Below are positions 8,443 through 16,300 of a stretch of DNA of 64,000 nt, piece by piece. Made by a program: the position numbers and the translations under genes. Each line of letters starts with the position of its first letter. Within the stretch, counting starts at the first letter, position 1. The DNA comes from UQRS01 sp050946935. GTDB lineage: Bacteria > Bacillota > Clostridia > Oscillospirales > Acutalibacteraceae. The notes under the pieces were generated by a model. That model made no database searches, was not told the DNA's origin, and saw nothing but the letters and a program-made list of their open reading frames with translations. The stretch lies in contig JBMNVR010000010.1 in NCBI GenBank assembly GCA_050946935.1, forward strand, positions 15,491 to 79,490, read 5' to 3'.

Positions 8443-8455
8443 AAGGAGAATATAT

Positions 8456-8995
8456 ATGAGCAAAAATGTACTTGTTATTTCATCAAGTTTAAGAAAAGGC
8501 AGCAACTCGGAAATGCTTGCCGATGAATTTTTGAAAGGCGCAAAGGAAGCGGGACATAATGCCGAAAAGCTAAGCCTTGCAGGTAAAACAATCAATTTCT
8601 GCATAGGCTGTCTTTCTTGTCAAAAAACACATAAATGCGTTATAGATGATGACAGCAGAGAAATTACCGAAAAAATGCTGAATGCCGATGTAATCGTGTT
8701 CGCAACTCCCGTTTATTATTACAGCGTTTGCGGTCAACTCAAAACTTTGCTTGACAGAGCAAATCCGCTTTATCCGTCAGATTATAAATTCCGTGATGTT
8801 TATCTTCTTGCGACTGCCGCCGAAGACAAAGCCGAAACGGTCAAGGGAACAGAAACGGCAATTCAAGGCTGGGTTGACTGCTTCCCTAAAGCGAATTTCA
8901 AAAAGACAATCTTTGCAGGCGGTGCAGATAAACCGGGCGAAACAAAAGGACACCCTGCATTAAAAGAAGCATACGAAGCAGGAAAACAAGCGTAA
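8456..8995 (+). CDS. Flavodoxin family NAD(P)H-dependent oxidoreductase
   Basis: A 179-residue FMN-reductase-type protein. The FMN phosphate loop VISSSLRKGSNSEM is at the N-terminus. A Cys cluster, FCIGCLSCQKTHKCVIDDD (about residues 47-65), is as in iron-sulfur flavoproteins, and VFATPVYYYSVCGQLKTLLD matches the flavin-site loop. ATG 8456 follows AAAAGGAGAATATAT. The upstream extension of the frame overlaps the flavodoxin fossil and has no ribosome site. It is likely a cytoplasmic reductase of quinones, azo or nitro compounds. It lies 13 bp before the alcohol dehydrogenase. Confidence 0.85.
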   Translation: MSKNVLVISSSLRKGSNSEMLADEFLKGAKEAGHNAEKLSLAGKTINFCIGCLSCQKTHKCVIDDDSREITEKMLNADVIVFATPVYYYSVCGQLKTLLDRANPLYPSDYKFRDVYLLATAAEDKAETVKGTETAIQGWVDCFPKANFKKTIFAGGADKPGETKGHPALKEAYEAGKQA

Positions 8996-9008
8996 GGAGA
9001 TAAATACT

Positions 9009-10181
9009 ATGAACGATTTTATATTTCACAATCCGGATAAAATATATTTCGGAAAAAATCAAATACAGCATTTGCCCGAAGAGCTTTTAAAATTTGGCAA
9101 AAAGGTACTTCTTGTTTACGGCGGAGGCTCGATTAAAAAGAACGGACTTTATGACACAGTTACCGAATTGCTTGAAGCAAACGGTTTGGAAGTATTTGAA
9201 CTTTCGGGCGTTGAGCCGAACCCTCGCCATACAACAGCGAACAAGGGCGCAGAAATCTGCAAAAATGAAAACATTGATGTTGTTTTAGCAGTCGGCGGCG
9301 GTTCAACAATCGACTGTGCAAAGGGGGTTGCAGCAGCGGCTGTAACAGAAAGCGGAGATGTTTGGCCGCTTGTATCAAACAGAGTTTGGGTAACAGAGGC
9401 TCTGCCTGTTGTTGCAATTCTCACAAATGCCGCAACCGGCTCGGAAATGGACACTTGGGCGGTAATTTCAAATATGGATACAAACGAAAAAATCGGTCTC
9501 GGCGGCAGTGCGCTTATTCCGAGAGTAGCTTTTGAAAATCCAGAGCTGAGCTTTTCGCTTCCTACCTATCAGACCGCTTGCGGTGCGTTTGATATTTTCA
9601 ATCACGTTTTGGATAACTACTATCTTGCGGGCGACGCAACCTTTGATATGATTTTGGAATTTCAGGAAGCTGTTATGCGTGCCGTTGTAAAATGGGCGCC
9701 CGTTGCGATGAAGGAGCCTGAAAATTACGAAGCAAGGGCAAATCTTATGTGGGCTTCTTCTATAGCACTCAACACCGTTCTTGATGCAGGAACGGTTCAC
9801 GGCTGTGCCTGCCACGCAATGGAACACGAATTATCCGCATACTATGACATCACACACGGACACGGTCTTGCTATCGTAACGCCTCGCTGGCTCACATATA
9901 TTTTGAACGAAACAACAGCTCCCGCTATTTACCGACTCGGTGTAAAGGTGTTCGGTATTCCCGAAAATCTTTCTGCGACGGACGGAGCGAAAAAAGCCAT
10001 TGAAGCGGTTGAGAATTTCTGTTTTGACACGCTCGGTTTAAAGTCTAATCTTTCCGATTTAGGCATAGATGATAAACACTTCAAGGCTATGGCGGAGCAT
10101 GCCTGCGGCGGCTCTGTAATAACTGGAGCGAAAAATCTCGTCCCTGCCGATGTAGAAGCAATTTACAAGATGTGCTTGTGA
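9009..10181 (+). CDS. Iron-containing alcohol dehydrogenase (YqhD/BdhA-like)
   Basis: A 390-residue NAD(P)-dependent dehydrogenase of the group III alcohol dehydrogenases. The dinucleotide-binding region shows VLLVYGGGSIKKNG and AVGGGSTIDCAKG (about 94-106). Metal ligands are best matched by Asp195, His199, His269 and His283. The closest textbook relatives are YqhD and clostridial butanol dehydrogenases, which reduce short toxic aldehydes. It is last in the island operon, 13 bp after the flavoprotein, and is followed by a hairpin terminator. The context supports aldehyde detoxification, which is an inference. Confidence 0.93.
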   Translation: MNDFIFHNPDKIYFGKNQIQHLPEELLKFGKKVLLVYGGGSIKKNGLYDTVTELLEANGLEVFELSGVEPNPRHTTANKGAEICKNENIDVVLAVGGGSTIDCAKGVAAAAVTESGDVWPLVSNRVWVTEALPVVAILTNAATGSEMDTWAVISNMDTNEKIGLGGSALIPRVAFENPELSFSLPTYQTACGAFDIFNHVLDNYYLAGDATFDMILEFQEAVMRAVVKWAPVAMKEPENYEARANLMWASSIALNTVLDAGTVHGCACHAMEHELSAYYDITHGHGLAIVTPRWLTYILNETTAPAIYRLGVKVFGIPENLSATDGAKKAIEAVENFCFDTLGLKSNLSDLGIDDKHFKAMAEHACGGSVITGAKNLVPADVEAIYKMCL

Positions 10182-10206
10182 TTAAGTTGTTTTAATATTT
10201 GGACAC

Positions 10207-10250
10207 GAAAAACGGGAGCTGATACCTGATATGATATCAACTCCCGTTTT
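10207..10250. terminator. Terminator of the island redox operon
   Basis: Stem AAAACGGGAG-(N)TGATA paired with TATCA-(N)CTCCCGTTTT around TGATATGA. It can act in both directions, serving the dehydrogenase and the TnpV remnant. Confidence 0.75.
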
Positions 10251-10251
10251 G

Positions 10252-10626
10252 TTATGCGTAGATTAAATCAACATTCATTATTTCCGTTGCACGATTACGG
10301 ATACTGTTCATACGCCGTGCCCACAGCATCTGATTTTCTGCCTTGAGCTTTTCCGTTACATTTTTCTTTTTCGGCAAGGTCTTTTAACAACCGAAGAAAC
10401 ATATTTTCCGCCTGCTCATCAACATCTGCAAGGTAACTGTTCAGCTTGCATTCGGTCAGCAGATTAGCGTAAAAGACACGCTTATGTTGTTTGATATACC
10501 GCAGGTGGCGCTGTCCCCAAACGCCGACAGGCTTGGCTTCTTATTCGGGAAGAGTCAAGTTTGGAAGCAGATAATCGCAACCTGCGTATATGTACCTTCC
10601 ATTTGCTCAAATAAAGATTTTTCCAT
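10252..10626 (-). pseudogene. TnpV transposon protein, frameshifted
   Basis: The minus strand reads MEKSLFEQMEGTYTQV, then a frameshift, YLLPNLTLPE, an in-frame stop, then KPVGVWGQRHLRYIKQHKRV and NLLTECKLNSYLADVDEQAE. A second frameshift (an extra A near 10365) precedes KAENQMLWARRMNSIRNRAT. This is the TnpV family carried on Tn4451/CTn-like elements. At least two frameshifts and a stop make it non-functional, like the recombinase fossil at the other end of the island. Confidence 0.7.
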
Positions 10627-10631
10627 AATAA

Positions 10632-10814
10632 TTAACCCTCCACATTCTTAATTTTGAATTTCCTTTTCGGTGCTTCAATGATTTTAACTAAGATTTCATC
10701 AACTGCGTCGGTGTATTTTCCGTTTTGGATGCATTCATTGCATTTGTCATTGAGTGCGTGAATAAGTAAGTTGTGTTCGTAATCGTCAAGTGCCATATAA
10801 TATTTTTTGCTCAT
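10632..10814 (-). CDS. Small conserved mobile-element protein
   Basis: A 60-residue charged protein starting MSKKYYMALDDYEHNLLIHA. A good ribosome site, AAGGAGGTTTCCAAG, precedes the ATG at 10814. It sits directly upstream of the TnpV remnant on the same strand, as small uncharacterised proteins commonly do on TnpV-bearing transposons. The role is unknown. Unlike TnpV it is intact. Confidence 0.6.
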   Translation of the reverse strand: MSKKYYMALDDYEHNLLIHALNDKCNECIQNGKYTDAVDEILVKIIEAPKRKFKIKNVEG

Positions 10815-10898
10815 CTTGGAAACCTCCTTTAAGTTTCTATTATAATTGTACTCAAAGGCGGTTTATATGTCGAATGTGCGGATTAAAAAGCATAGAAA

Positions 10899-10937
10899 AA
10901 TACCGAGAAAAACTTTTTATGGTTCTTCTCGGTATTC
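10899..10937. terminator. Bidirectional hairpin near the right end of the island
   Basis: ATACCGAGAA and TTCTCGGTAT arms with flanking A- and T-rich tracts. There is no gene between it and the right inverted repeat. Confidence 0.6.
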
Positions 10938-11022
10938 ATCTTTCACGGTTGCCTTTGCAACGCCCGATAATTCAGTACATTTATTGTTTTCTAAAATACT
11001 TCCTTATCAGGCGTTAGCAAAT

Positions 11023-11043
11023 TCTATGTCCGGTTTTCTTTTT
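11023..11043 (-). repeat. Right inverted repeat of the island
   Basis: TTCTATGTCCGG then TTTTCTTTT, the inverted counterpart of 2931-2951 (20/21). The GC-rich host-like sequence starts directly after it. A 13-base part, ATGTCCGGTTTTC, recurs at 31140-31152. Confidence 0.75.
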
Positions 11044-11119
11044 ACGCAAGAGCCGCGGCCGGGCGGAAACCCTCCGCCAAACACGCATCGTTTGGAGTCC
11101 CGCTTTTTTGGGAGACAGA

Positions 11120-12280
11120 TCATTTTTCCTCCTCAAAAAAATCCTTGAGCTTATCAAAAAAGCCCTTGCGTTTTTTATAATTACTTTCGTCTGTTTTGCT
11201 TTCAAACTCTTTCAACAGATTTTTCTGAGACTGGGAAAGATTCTTCGGCACCTCGATATTCACCTTGACATACTGGTCGCCGCGGCCGACGCTGTTCAGC
11301 TTGGCAATACCCTTGCCGCGCAGCTTGAATACGTCGCCCGGCTGAGTTCCCTCATGCACAGGGAACTTGATCTTGCCGTCGAGGGTGGGCACCGTAACCT
11401 CTGCCCCCAGCGCGGCCTGCACAAAGGTGATCGGCAGGTCGCAGTACACGTCGTAGCCCTGCCGCTCGAAAAGCGCATGCGGCCGGATGGAAATGTTGAT
11501 ATGCAGATCGCCCGCCGGCCCGCCATTCACACCTGCGTCGCCGCCGCCGCGCACATTGAGAATCTGCCCCTCGTCGATGCCGGCGGGAATGTTGATCTCC
11601 TGCTCATGGGTGCGACGCACCCGGCCTTTGCCGGCGCAGGCGCGGCAGGGATTGTCGATGATTTTACCGGTGCCGCGGCACTGGTCGCAGACCCGCTGGG
11701 TCTGCATCGCGCCGAAGGGGGTACGCTGGGTCATCCGAATCTGGCCGCTCCCGTGGCAGGAGGGGCAGGTCTTGGGACTGGACCCCTTAGCCGCGCCACT
11801 GCCGCCGCATTCGCCGCAGCTTTCCACCCGGGTGGTCTTGACCTTCTTACGACAGCCCTTGGCCGCCTCAACAAAATCCAGATACAAGGTGGTCGAGGTA
11901 TCCGAACCCCGGCGCGGCGCGTTGGGGTCGGCCTGTCGGCCGCCGCCAAACCCGCCGCCCCCGAAGATTGAGCTGAAAATATCCCCGATATCCCCGAAAT
12001 CTCCAAACCCGCCGGAATAGGCTCCGCCGCCACCGCCTGCGCCGAAGTTGGGATCCACCCCGGCGTGGCCGAACTGATCGTACCGCGCGCGCTTATCCTT
12101 GTCGGACAGCACCTCGTACGCCTCGTTGGCCTCCTTGAATTTGGCTTCAGCCTCGGCGTCGCCGGGATGAAGGTCGGGATGATATTTCTTTGCGGTCGCG
12201 CGATAGGCCTTTTTGATCTCATCCTCGCCGGCGCTGCGATCTACACCCAGCACCTCGTAATAGTCTTTCTTATCGGCCAA
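11120..12280 (-). CDS. dnaJ: Chaperone DnaJ
   Basis: Co-chaperone that stimulates the DnaK ATPase and delivers unfolded clients. It is 386 residues with the full type I layout: J domain with KKYHPD (HPD about residues 33-35), a Gly/Phe-rich linker (about 75-130), four zinc-finger repeats (CGECGGSG, CPSCHGSG, CDQCRGTG, CRACAGKG) and the C-terminal client-binding domains. The start is TTG at 12280, preceded by CGGAGGAG. It is the last gene of the hrcA-grpE-dnaK-dnaJ operon, about 200 bp after dnaK with a long hairpin in between. Confidence 0.97.
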   Translation of the reverse strand: MADKKDYYEVLGVDRSAGEDEIKKAYRATAKKYHPDLHPGDAEAEAKFKEANEAYEVLSDKDKRARYDQFGHAGVDPNFGAGGGGGAYSGGFGDFGDIGDIFSSIFGGGGFGGGRQADPNAPRRGSDTSTTLYLDFVEAAKGCRKKVKTTRVESCGECGGSGAAKGSSPKTCPSCHGSGQIRMTQRTPFGAMQTQRVCDQCRGTGKIIDNPCRACAGKGRVRRTHEQEINIPAGIDEGQILNVRGGGDAGVNGGPAGDLHINISIRPHALFERQGYDVYCDLPITFVQAALGAEVTVPTLDGKIKFPVHEGTQPGDVFKLRGKGIAKLNSVGRGDQYVKVNIEVPKNLSQSQKNLLKEFESKTDESNYKKRKGFFDKLKDFFEEEK

Positions 12281-12398
12281 AATGTACGCACGCTCCTCCG
12301 TTCAAAATATGTCAAAACGCTCCGAAGCCGCCCCGCCGGGGGAAAATCCGTTTTTCCGCCGAATGCCAGACGCTTCACGTTTGAATCGAAACACGGGG

Positions 12399-12440
12399 CA
12401 AAGCGGCCGCTTCCCACACACATGGGGAGCGGCGCTTTGC
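12399..12440 (-). other. Long hairpin between dnaK and dnaJ
   Basis: Arms GCAAAGCGGCCGCTTCCC and GGGGAGCGGCGCTTTGC around a short loop. There is no T tract on the minus strand, so it is more likely an mRNA-processing or partial attenuation structure that separates dnaK from dnaJ levels than a full terminator. Confidence 0.55.
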
Positions 12441-12479
12441 CTGATTTCATACAAGCTTCCGGATCACCAACCGAATCCG

Positions 12480-14315
12480 TCAGTCTTTTTTCTCATCCTC
12501 GGCATCGGTGAACTCGGCGTCATAGACGTTCGGATCGCCCTGCGCGCCGCCATCCGGCTGACCCTGCGCCTGTTGGGCCTGCTGCGCCGCCTGATACACC
12601 TTTTCAGAGATGGCATAGAGTTTTTTCTCCAGCTCTTCCTTGGCCGATTTGATCTTGTCGTTATCCTCGCCCTTCATGGCTTCCTTCAGCGCGTCGACGG
12701 CCGACTGCACGTCCGCCTTCTCCTCCGCGGAGATCTTATCGCCCAAATCGGTGAGGGTTTTCTCGGTCTGATAGATCATCTGATCTGCATTGTTGCGCAG
12801 ATCGACCTCCTCCCGGCGCTTTTTATCCTCGGCGGCGTACTGTTCGGCGTCCTTGACCGCCTTGTCGATATCCTCCTTGGACATGTTGGTCGAGGCGGTG
12901 ATGGTGATCGACTGCTCCTTCCCGGTACCGAGATCCTTGGCCGAAACATGCACAATGCCGTTGGCGTCGATGTCGAAAGTGACCTCGATCTGCGGAATGC
13001 CGCGCGGCGCCGGAGCAATGCCATCCAGGTGGAAAACACCCAGGCTCTTGTTATCCCTGGCAAATTCGCGCTCACCCTGGAGGACGTGAACCTCAACCGA
13101 GGTCTGCCCGTCTGCGGCAGTTGAGAAAATCTGGCTCTTTTTGGTCGGTATGGTGGTGTTGCGGTCGATGACCTTGGTCGAAACGCCGCCCATGGTCTCA
13201 ATGCCCAGGGAGAGGGGCGTGACGTCCAGCAGCAGCAGGCCCTTGACGTCGCCGCCCAGCACGCCGGCCTGAATCGCAGCGCCGATGGCGACGCACTCAT
13301 CCGGGTTGATGCCCTTGAAGGGATCACGGCCGATAAAGTTCTTCACCGCATCCTGTACAGCGGGAATCCGGCTGGAGCCGCCGACCATCAGAACCTTGTT
13401 GATCTCCGACGTCTTGAGGCCGGAGTCGCTCAGCGCCTGACGAACCGGGCCCATAGTCTTTTCCACCAGGTCGGCCGTCATCTCATTGAACTTGGCACGG
13501 GTGAGGGTGGCCTCAAAATGCTTGGGACCGTTGGCGTCAGCCGTGATGAACGGCAGGTTGATGTCGGTCGAGGTCACACCCGACAGGTCGATCTTGGCCT
13601 TCTCGGCCGCTTCCTTGACCCGCTGCATGGCCATCTTGTCGCCCTTGAGGTCGATACCGTTCTCCGCCTTGAAAGCGTCGGTAATCCAATCCATGATCCT
13701 CTGGTCAAAATCGTCGCCGCCCAGCCGGTTGTTTCCGGCGGTGGCCAGAACCTCCTGCACGCCGTCGCCCATCTCAATGATCGAGACGTCGAAAGTGCCG
13801 CCGCCGAGGTCGTATACCATGACCTTCTGGTCATCCTCTTTATCAATACTGTAAGCAAGCGCCGCAGCAGTCGGCTCGTTGATAATCCGCTTGACGTCGA
13901 GACCAGCGATGGTGCCGGCGTTCTTGGTCGCCTGCCGCTGTGCGTCGGTGAAGTAGGCCGGGACGGTAATAACCGCCTCGGTCACCGGGGTGCCAAGATA
14001 GCTTTCGGCGTCGGCCTTCAGTTTTTGCAGGATGATGGCCGAAATCTCCTCCGGTGTATACTTTTTGCCGTCGATTTCCACCGTGTGGGCGGTGCCCATC
14101 TCCCGCTTGATCGAGCTGATGGTCCGATCCGGGTTGGTGATAGCCTGCCTCTTGGCGACCTGACCGACCATTCTCTCCCCCGTTTTGGAGAATGCCACGA
14201 CAGACGGCGTGGTTCTCGCACCCTCTGCGTTGGCGATGACGACCGGCTCGCCGCCTTCCATAACCGCGACGCAGGAATTTGTCGTACCCAAATCAATTCC
14301 TATAATTTTTCCCAT
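12480..14315 (-). CDS. dnaK: Chaperone DnaK (Hsp70)
   Basis: ATP-driven Hsp70 chaperone of 611 residues. The N-terminus MGKIIGIDLGTTNSCVAVME is the phosphate-1 motif, and VYDLGGGTFDVSI and VGGSSRIPAVQ mark the ATPase domain. The substrate domain contains DVTPLSLGIETMGG. The C-terminal tail is Gln/Gly/Asp-rich and ends in acidic EFTDAEDEKKD. Start ATG 14315 is used because TGGAGGTCATTTAT precedes it; a further upstream ATG lies within that ribosome site. Third gene of the CIRCE-controlled operon. Confidence 0.98.
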   Translation of the reverse strand: MGKIIGIDLGTTNSCVAVMEGGEPVVIANAEGARTTPSVVAFSKTGERMVGQVAKRQAITNPDRTISSIKREMGTAHTVEIDGKKYTPEEISAIILQKLKADAESYLGTPVTEAVITVPAYFTDAQRQATKNAGTIAGLDVKRIINEPTAAALAYSIDKEDDQKVMVYDLGGGTFDVSIIEMGDGVQEVLATAGNNRLGGDDFDQRIMDWITDAFKAENGIDLKGDKMAMQRVKEAAEKAKIDLSGVTSTDINLPFITADANGPKHFEATLTRAKFNEMTADLVEKTMGPVRQALSDSGLKTSEINKVLMVGGSSRIPAVQDAVKNFIGRDPFKGINPDECVAIGAAIQAGVLGGDVKGLLLLDVTPLSLGIETMGGVSTKVIDRNTTIPTKKSQIFSTAADGQTSVEVHVLQGEREFARDNKSLGVFHLDGIAPAPRGIPQIEVTFDIDANGIVHVSAKDLGTGKEQSITITASTNMSKEDIDKAVKDAEQYAAEDKKRREEVDLRNNADQMIYQTEKTLTDLGDKISAEEKADVQSAVDALKEAMKGEDNDKIKSAKEELEKKLYAISEKVYQAAQQAQQAQGQPDGGAQGDPNVYDAEFTDAEDEKKD

Positions 14316-14416
14316 ATAAATGACCTCCATTAAATTGTACTTACTATTCTATATAGTATAGGATGGCTAAAAATGAAATTATACAAAAAAGATCAAATGC
14401 TTTTTTTGGGTCGCTT

Positions 14417-14974
14417 TCAGTTGGCAACCTTAACCATGGCATGACGGACGACCGTGTCGCCCACCTTGTAGCCCTTTTGCAGAACCTCGACCACTGTGTT
14501 TTCGCCGGCCGCATCATCCTCGACATGCATAACCGCTTCATGCAGGGTGGGGTCAAAAGGCGCACCGGCCGCGTCAATCTCGGTCAGGCCAAGCTTTTCG
14601 ACCGCGTCCGAAAGCTGCTTGACAATCATCTCAATCCCCTTGGCGTATTCAGCAGAGGCGGGATCCGCCCCCTCGGCCCGGTCCAGGCTGTCGAAAACCG
14701 GCAGCAGCACCTTGAGGGTCGAGGCCTTAACATATTCTCCGGCGGTGATTCTCTCCCGCTCGGTGCGGCGTTTGTAGTTGTCAAACTCGGCCGCCGTGCG
14801 CAGCAGCAGGTCTTTCTGCTTTTCCAGCTCAGCCTTGAGCGTCTCCAGCTCGACCGAGACCGGCTCGCCCTCCGCCGGCGTGGCCGACGGCTCCTCCGCC
14901 TTGATGTCCGGCTGATTTTCCGGTTCTTTTATATCCTGCTCTGTTTTATTCTGTTTCTTTGCCAAATTCATCAT
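14417..14974 (-). CDS. grpE: Nucleotide exchange factor GrpE
   Basis: Releases ADP from DnaK. It is 185 residues: an acidic disordered N-terminus (about 1-45), a long coiled coil (LETLKAELEKQKDLLLRTAA, then EFDNYKRRTERE), then the beta domain ending HAMVKVAN. The start ATGATGA overlaps the hrcA stop by four bases, so translation is coupled. It lies between hrcA and dnaK, as usual in Firmicutes. Confidence 0.96.
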   Translation of the reverse strand: MMNLAKKQNKTEQDIKEPENQPDIKAEEPSATPAEGEPVSVELETLKAELEKQKDLLLRTAAEFDNYKRRTERERITAGEYVKASTLKVLLPVFDSLDRAEGADPASAEYAKGIEMIVKQLSDAVEKLGLTEIDAAGAPFDPTLHEAVMHVEDDAAGENTVVEVLQKGYKVGDTVVRHAMVKVAN

Positions 14975-16002
14975 GCCTCCGTTTCCAGTGCGGAGGAAAG
15001 CTTGGCCCCAAGCCCCTTCGCAAAATATTCAACACTCGGGACGAGGTAGGAATAATTCATCCTCGTCGGGCCGACAACCCCCAGGCGCCCGATCCGCGCA
15101 CCGCCCAGCCGGAAACCCGCAATCACCAGGACGGCGGGGCGCAGCGCGTCGACGCCGCTCTCCTCTCCAAACAGGACCGAGACCGGGGCGGTGCTGCCCG
15201 AAAGCAGGTCGATCATTCGAACGGGATCGGACAAAAGTTCCAGCAAGCCGCGGGCGCGGCCGGCGAGCTCGGAAAAATCATACACACGCGTCGCGCCGCC
15301 GCCGCCGCATCGCGCCCGCGTCAGGTCAGCGGCCAATTCAAACACGGCACCGATCAGCGGGGCAAAAAGCAATCCGTTTCCGTCGGCGGCAATCATATGC
15401 TGCAAAAGCAGCGGCGTCAACTCGCCCACCGTTTTCCCCGACAGTCCCGCTGCCAGAATCCGGTCGATTTTCTCTATCTCCATCTCGCCGGGGGGCCAAA
15501 TGGCCTCCACCGTGCGGACACCATGCTGCCCATCAGAGGTCATCACGACCGCAAGGAAACGGTTGACCCGTCCGGTCTGAAGAATGCGGGCAGCTGTGAC
15601 TGTCGCCCTCTCGTTCGGCAGCAGGGCGGCAACCGCCGGCAGGCCGGTAAAGTCCGACAACCGGGCAGCCGCCTCGCCGAGCACGCGATCCGGCTCGGTC
15701 GGCATTCCGTCCAGCAGCCGGTCAATTCGCTGGATCGTATTCCGGTCGGGTGGCGTGGCAGGCATCAGCTTTTTAAGGTAAAAGCGATACCCCTCCTTGG
15801 TTGGAGCCCGCCCGGCCGAAGTGTGCGGCTGCTCCAGATAGCCAAGCGCACAAAGGTCGCTCATCTCGTTCCGCAAAGTCGCCGGAGAGAGTCGGTTGCC
15901 CAGTATCCCGCACAGCAGTTTGGAACCAACCGGCTCGCCGGTCTCCATATACGTTTTAATAATGGCGGCCAGGATTTCCCGTTTCCGCGCGTTCAGCTCC
16001 AT
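14971..16002 (-). CDS. hrcA: Heat-inducible transcription repressor HrcA
   Basis: Repressor of class I heat-shock genes that binds CIRCE. It is 343 residues, with an N-terminal winged helix (ILAAIIKTYMETGEPVGSKL, LSPATLRNEMSDLCALGYLE, about 10-65) and a C-terminal GAF-like domain ending GVVGPTRMNYSYLVPSVEYF. It is the first gene of the operon and is preceded by a perfect CIRCE element and a consensus promoter, so it represses itself. Confidence 0.97.
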   Translation of the reverse strand: MELNARKREILAAIIKTYMETGEPVGSKLLCGILGNRLSPATLRNEMSDLCALGYLEQPHTSAGRAPTKEGYRFYLKKLMPATPPDRNTIQRIDRLLDGMPTEPDRVLGEAAARLSDFTGLPAVAALLPNERATVTAARILQTGRVNRFLAVVMTSDGQHGVRTVEAIWPPGEMEIEKIDRILAAGLSGKTVGELTPLLLQHMIAADGNGLLFAPLIGAVFELAADLTRARCGGGGATRVYDFSELAGRARGLLELLSDPVRMIDLLSGSTAPVSVLFGEESGVDALRPAVLVIAGFRLGGARIGRLGVVGPTRMNYSYLVPSVEYFAKGLGAKLSSALETEA

Positions 16003-16026
16003 GGCGTTCCCTCCCGTCTCTCGGAT

Positions 16027-16053
16027 TTAGCACTCATTATCCTCGAGTGCTAA
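16027..16053. promoter_or_regulatory. CIRCE operator
   Basis: TTAGCACTC-N9-GAGTGCTAA, a perfect match to the CIRCE consensus. It lies between the hrcA promoter and the hrcA start codon. It is the only copy I see in the window. Confidence 0.97.
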
Positions 16054-16061
16054 CTGTCTAT

Positions 16062-16090
16062 AATTTACCACTTCCATAACGGTTTGTCAA
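16062..16090 (-). promoter_or_regulatory. Sigma-A promoter of the heat-shock operon
   Basis: Minus strand TTGACA (16090-16085), 17-bp spacer, TAAATT (16067-16062). Transcription would start at or just before CIRCE, fitting HrcA repression. Confidence 0.75.
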
Positions 16091-16208
16091 TAGCCAAATG
16101 TGAACGAACTGTAAAAAATCAAAAAAATGTCTGACCTTTTCTGACCTTTAAAGAGAAACAAATTAAAAACAAAAATTAAAATATTGTAACCTTTCGTGCA
16201 GAAAAAGG

Positions 16209-16237
16209 TTGCATTTTTGTAATAACTATGGTAGAAT
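16209..16237 (+). promoter_or_regulatory. Promoter of the CHAP-dockerin gene
   Basis: TTGCAT (16209-16214), 17-bp spacer, TAGAAT (16232-16237). An inverted repeat AACCTTT...AAAAAGGTT (about 16187-16210) abuts the -35 box and could be an operator. Confidence 0.65.
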
Positions 16238-16300
16238 ACCGATATGTCAAATTTCATAACAGCGTCCGCAGGACGTCATGTGAAGGAGTTTTTGGTATTT

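Larger units (their letters stand above)
2931..11043. mobile_element. 8.1-kb AT-rich acquired island
   Basis: The stretch is clearly richer in A+T, with different codon use from both flanks. Its edges are a 21-bp inverted repeat with one mismatch (2931-2951 against 11023-11043). Inside the left edge are the decayed C-terminus of a serine recombinase and a small inverted repeat (GTAACT/AGTTAC, 2973-2992). Inside the right edge are a broken TnpV gene and a small TnpV-associated-type protein. The cargo is a LysR regulator and a redox operon. The element looks immobile now, because both recombination-associated genes are broken. The exact family of transposon is not established. Confidence 0.7.

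Noticed and set aside
12281..14416. Second CIRCE element before dnaK or dnaJ
   Set aside because: Only the hairpin at 12399-12440 and AT-rich spacer are there; no TTAGCACTC-type repeat apart from 16027-16053.
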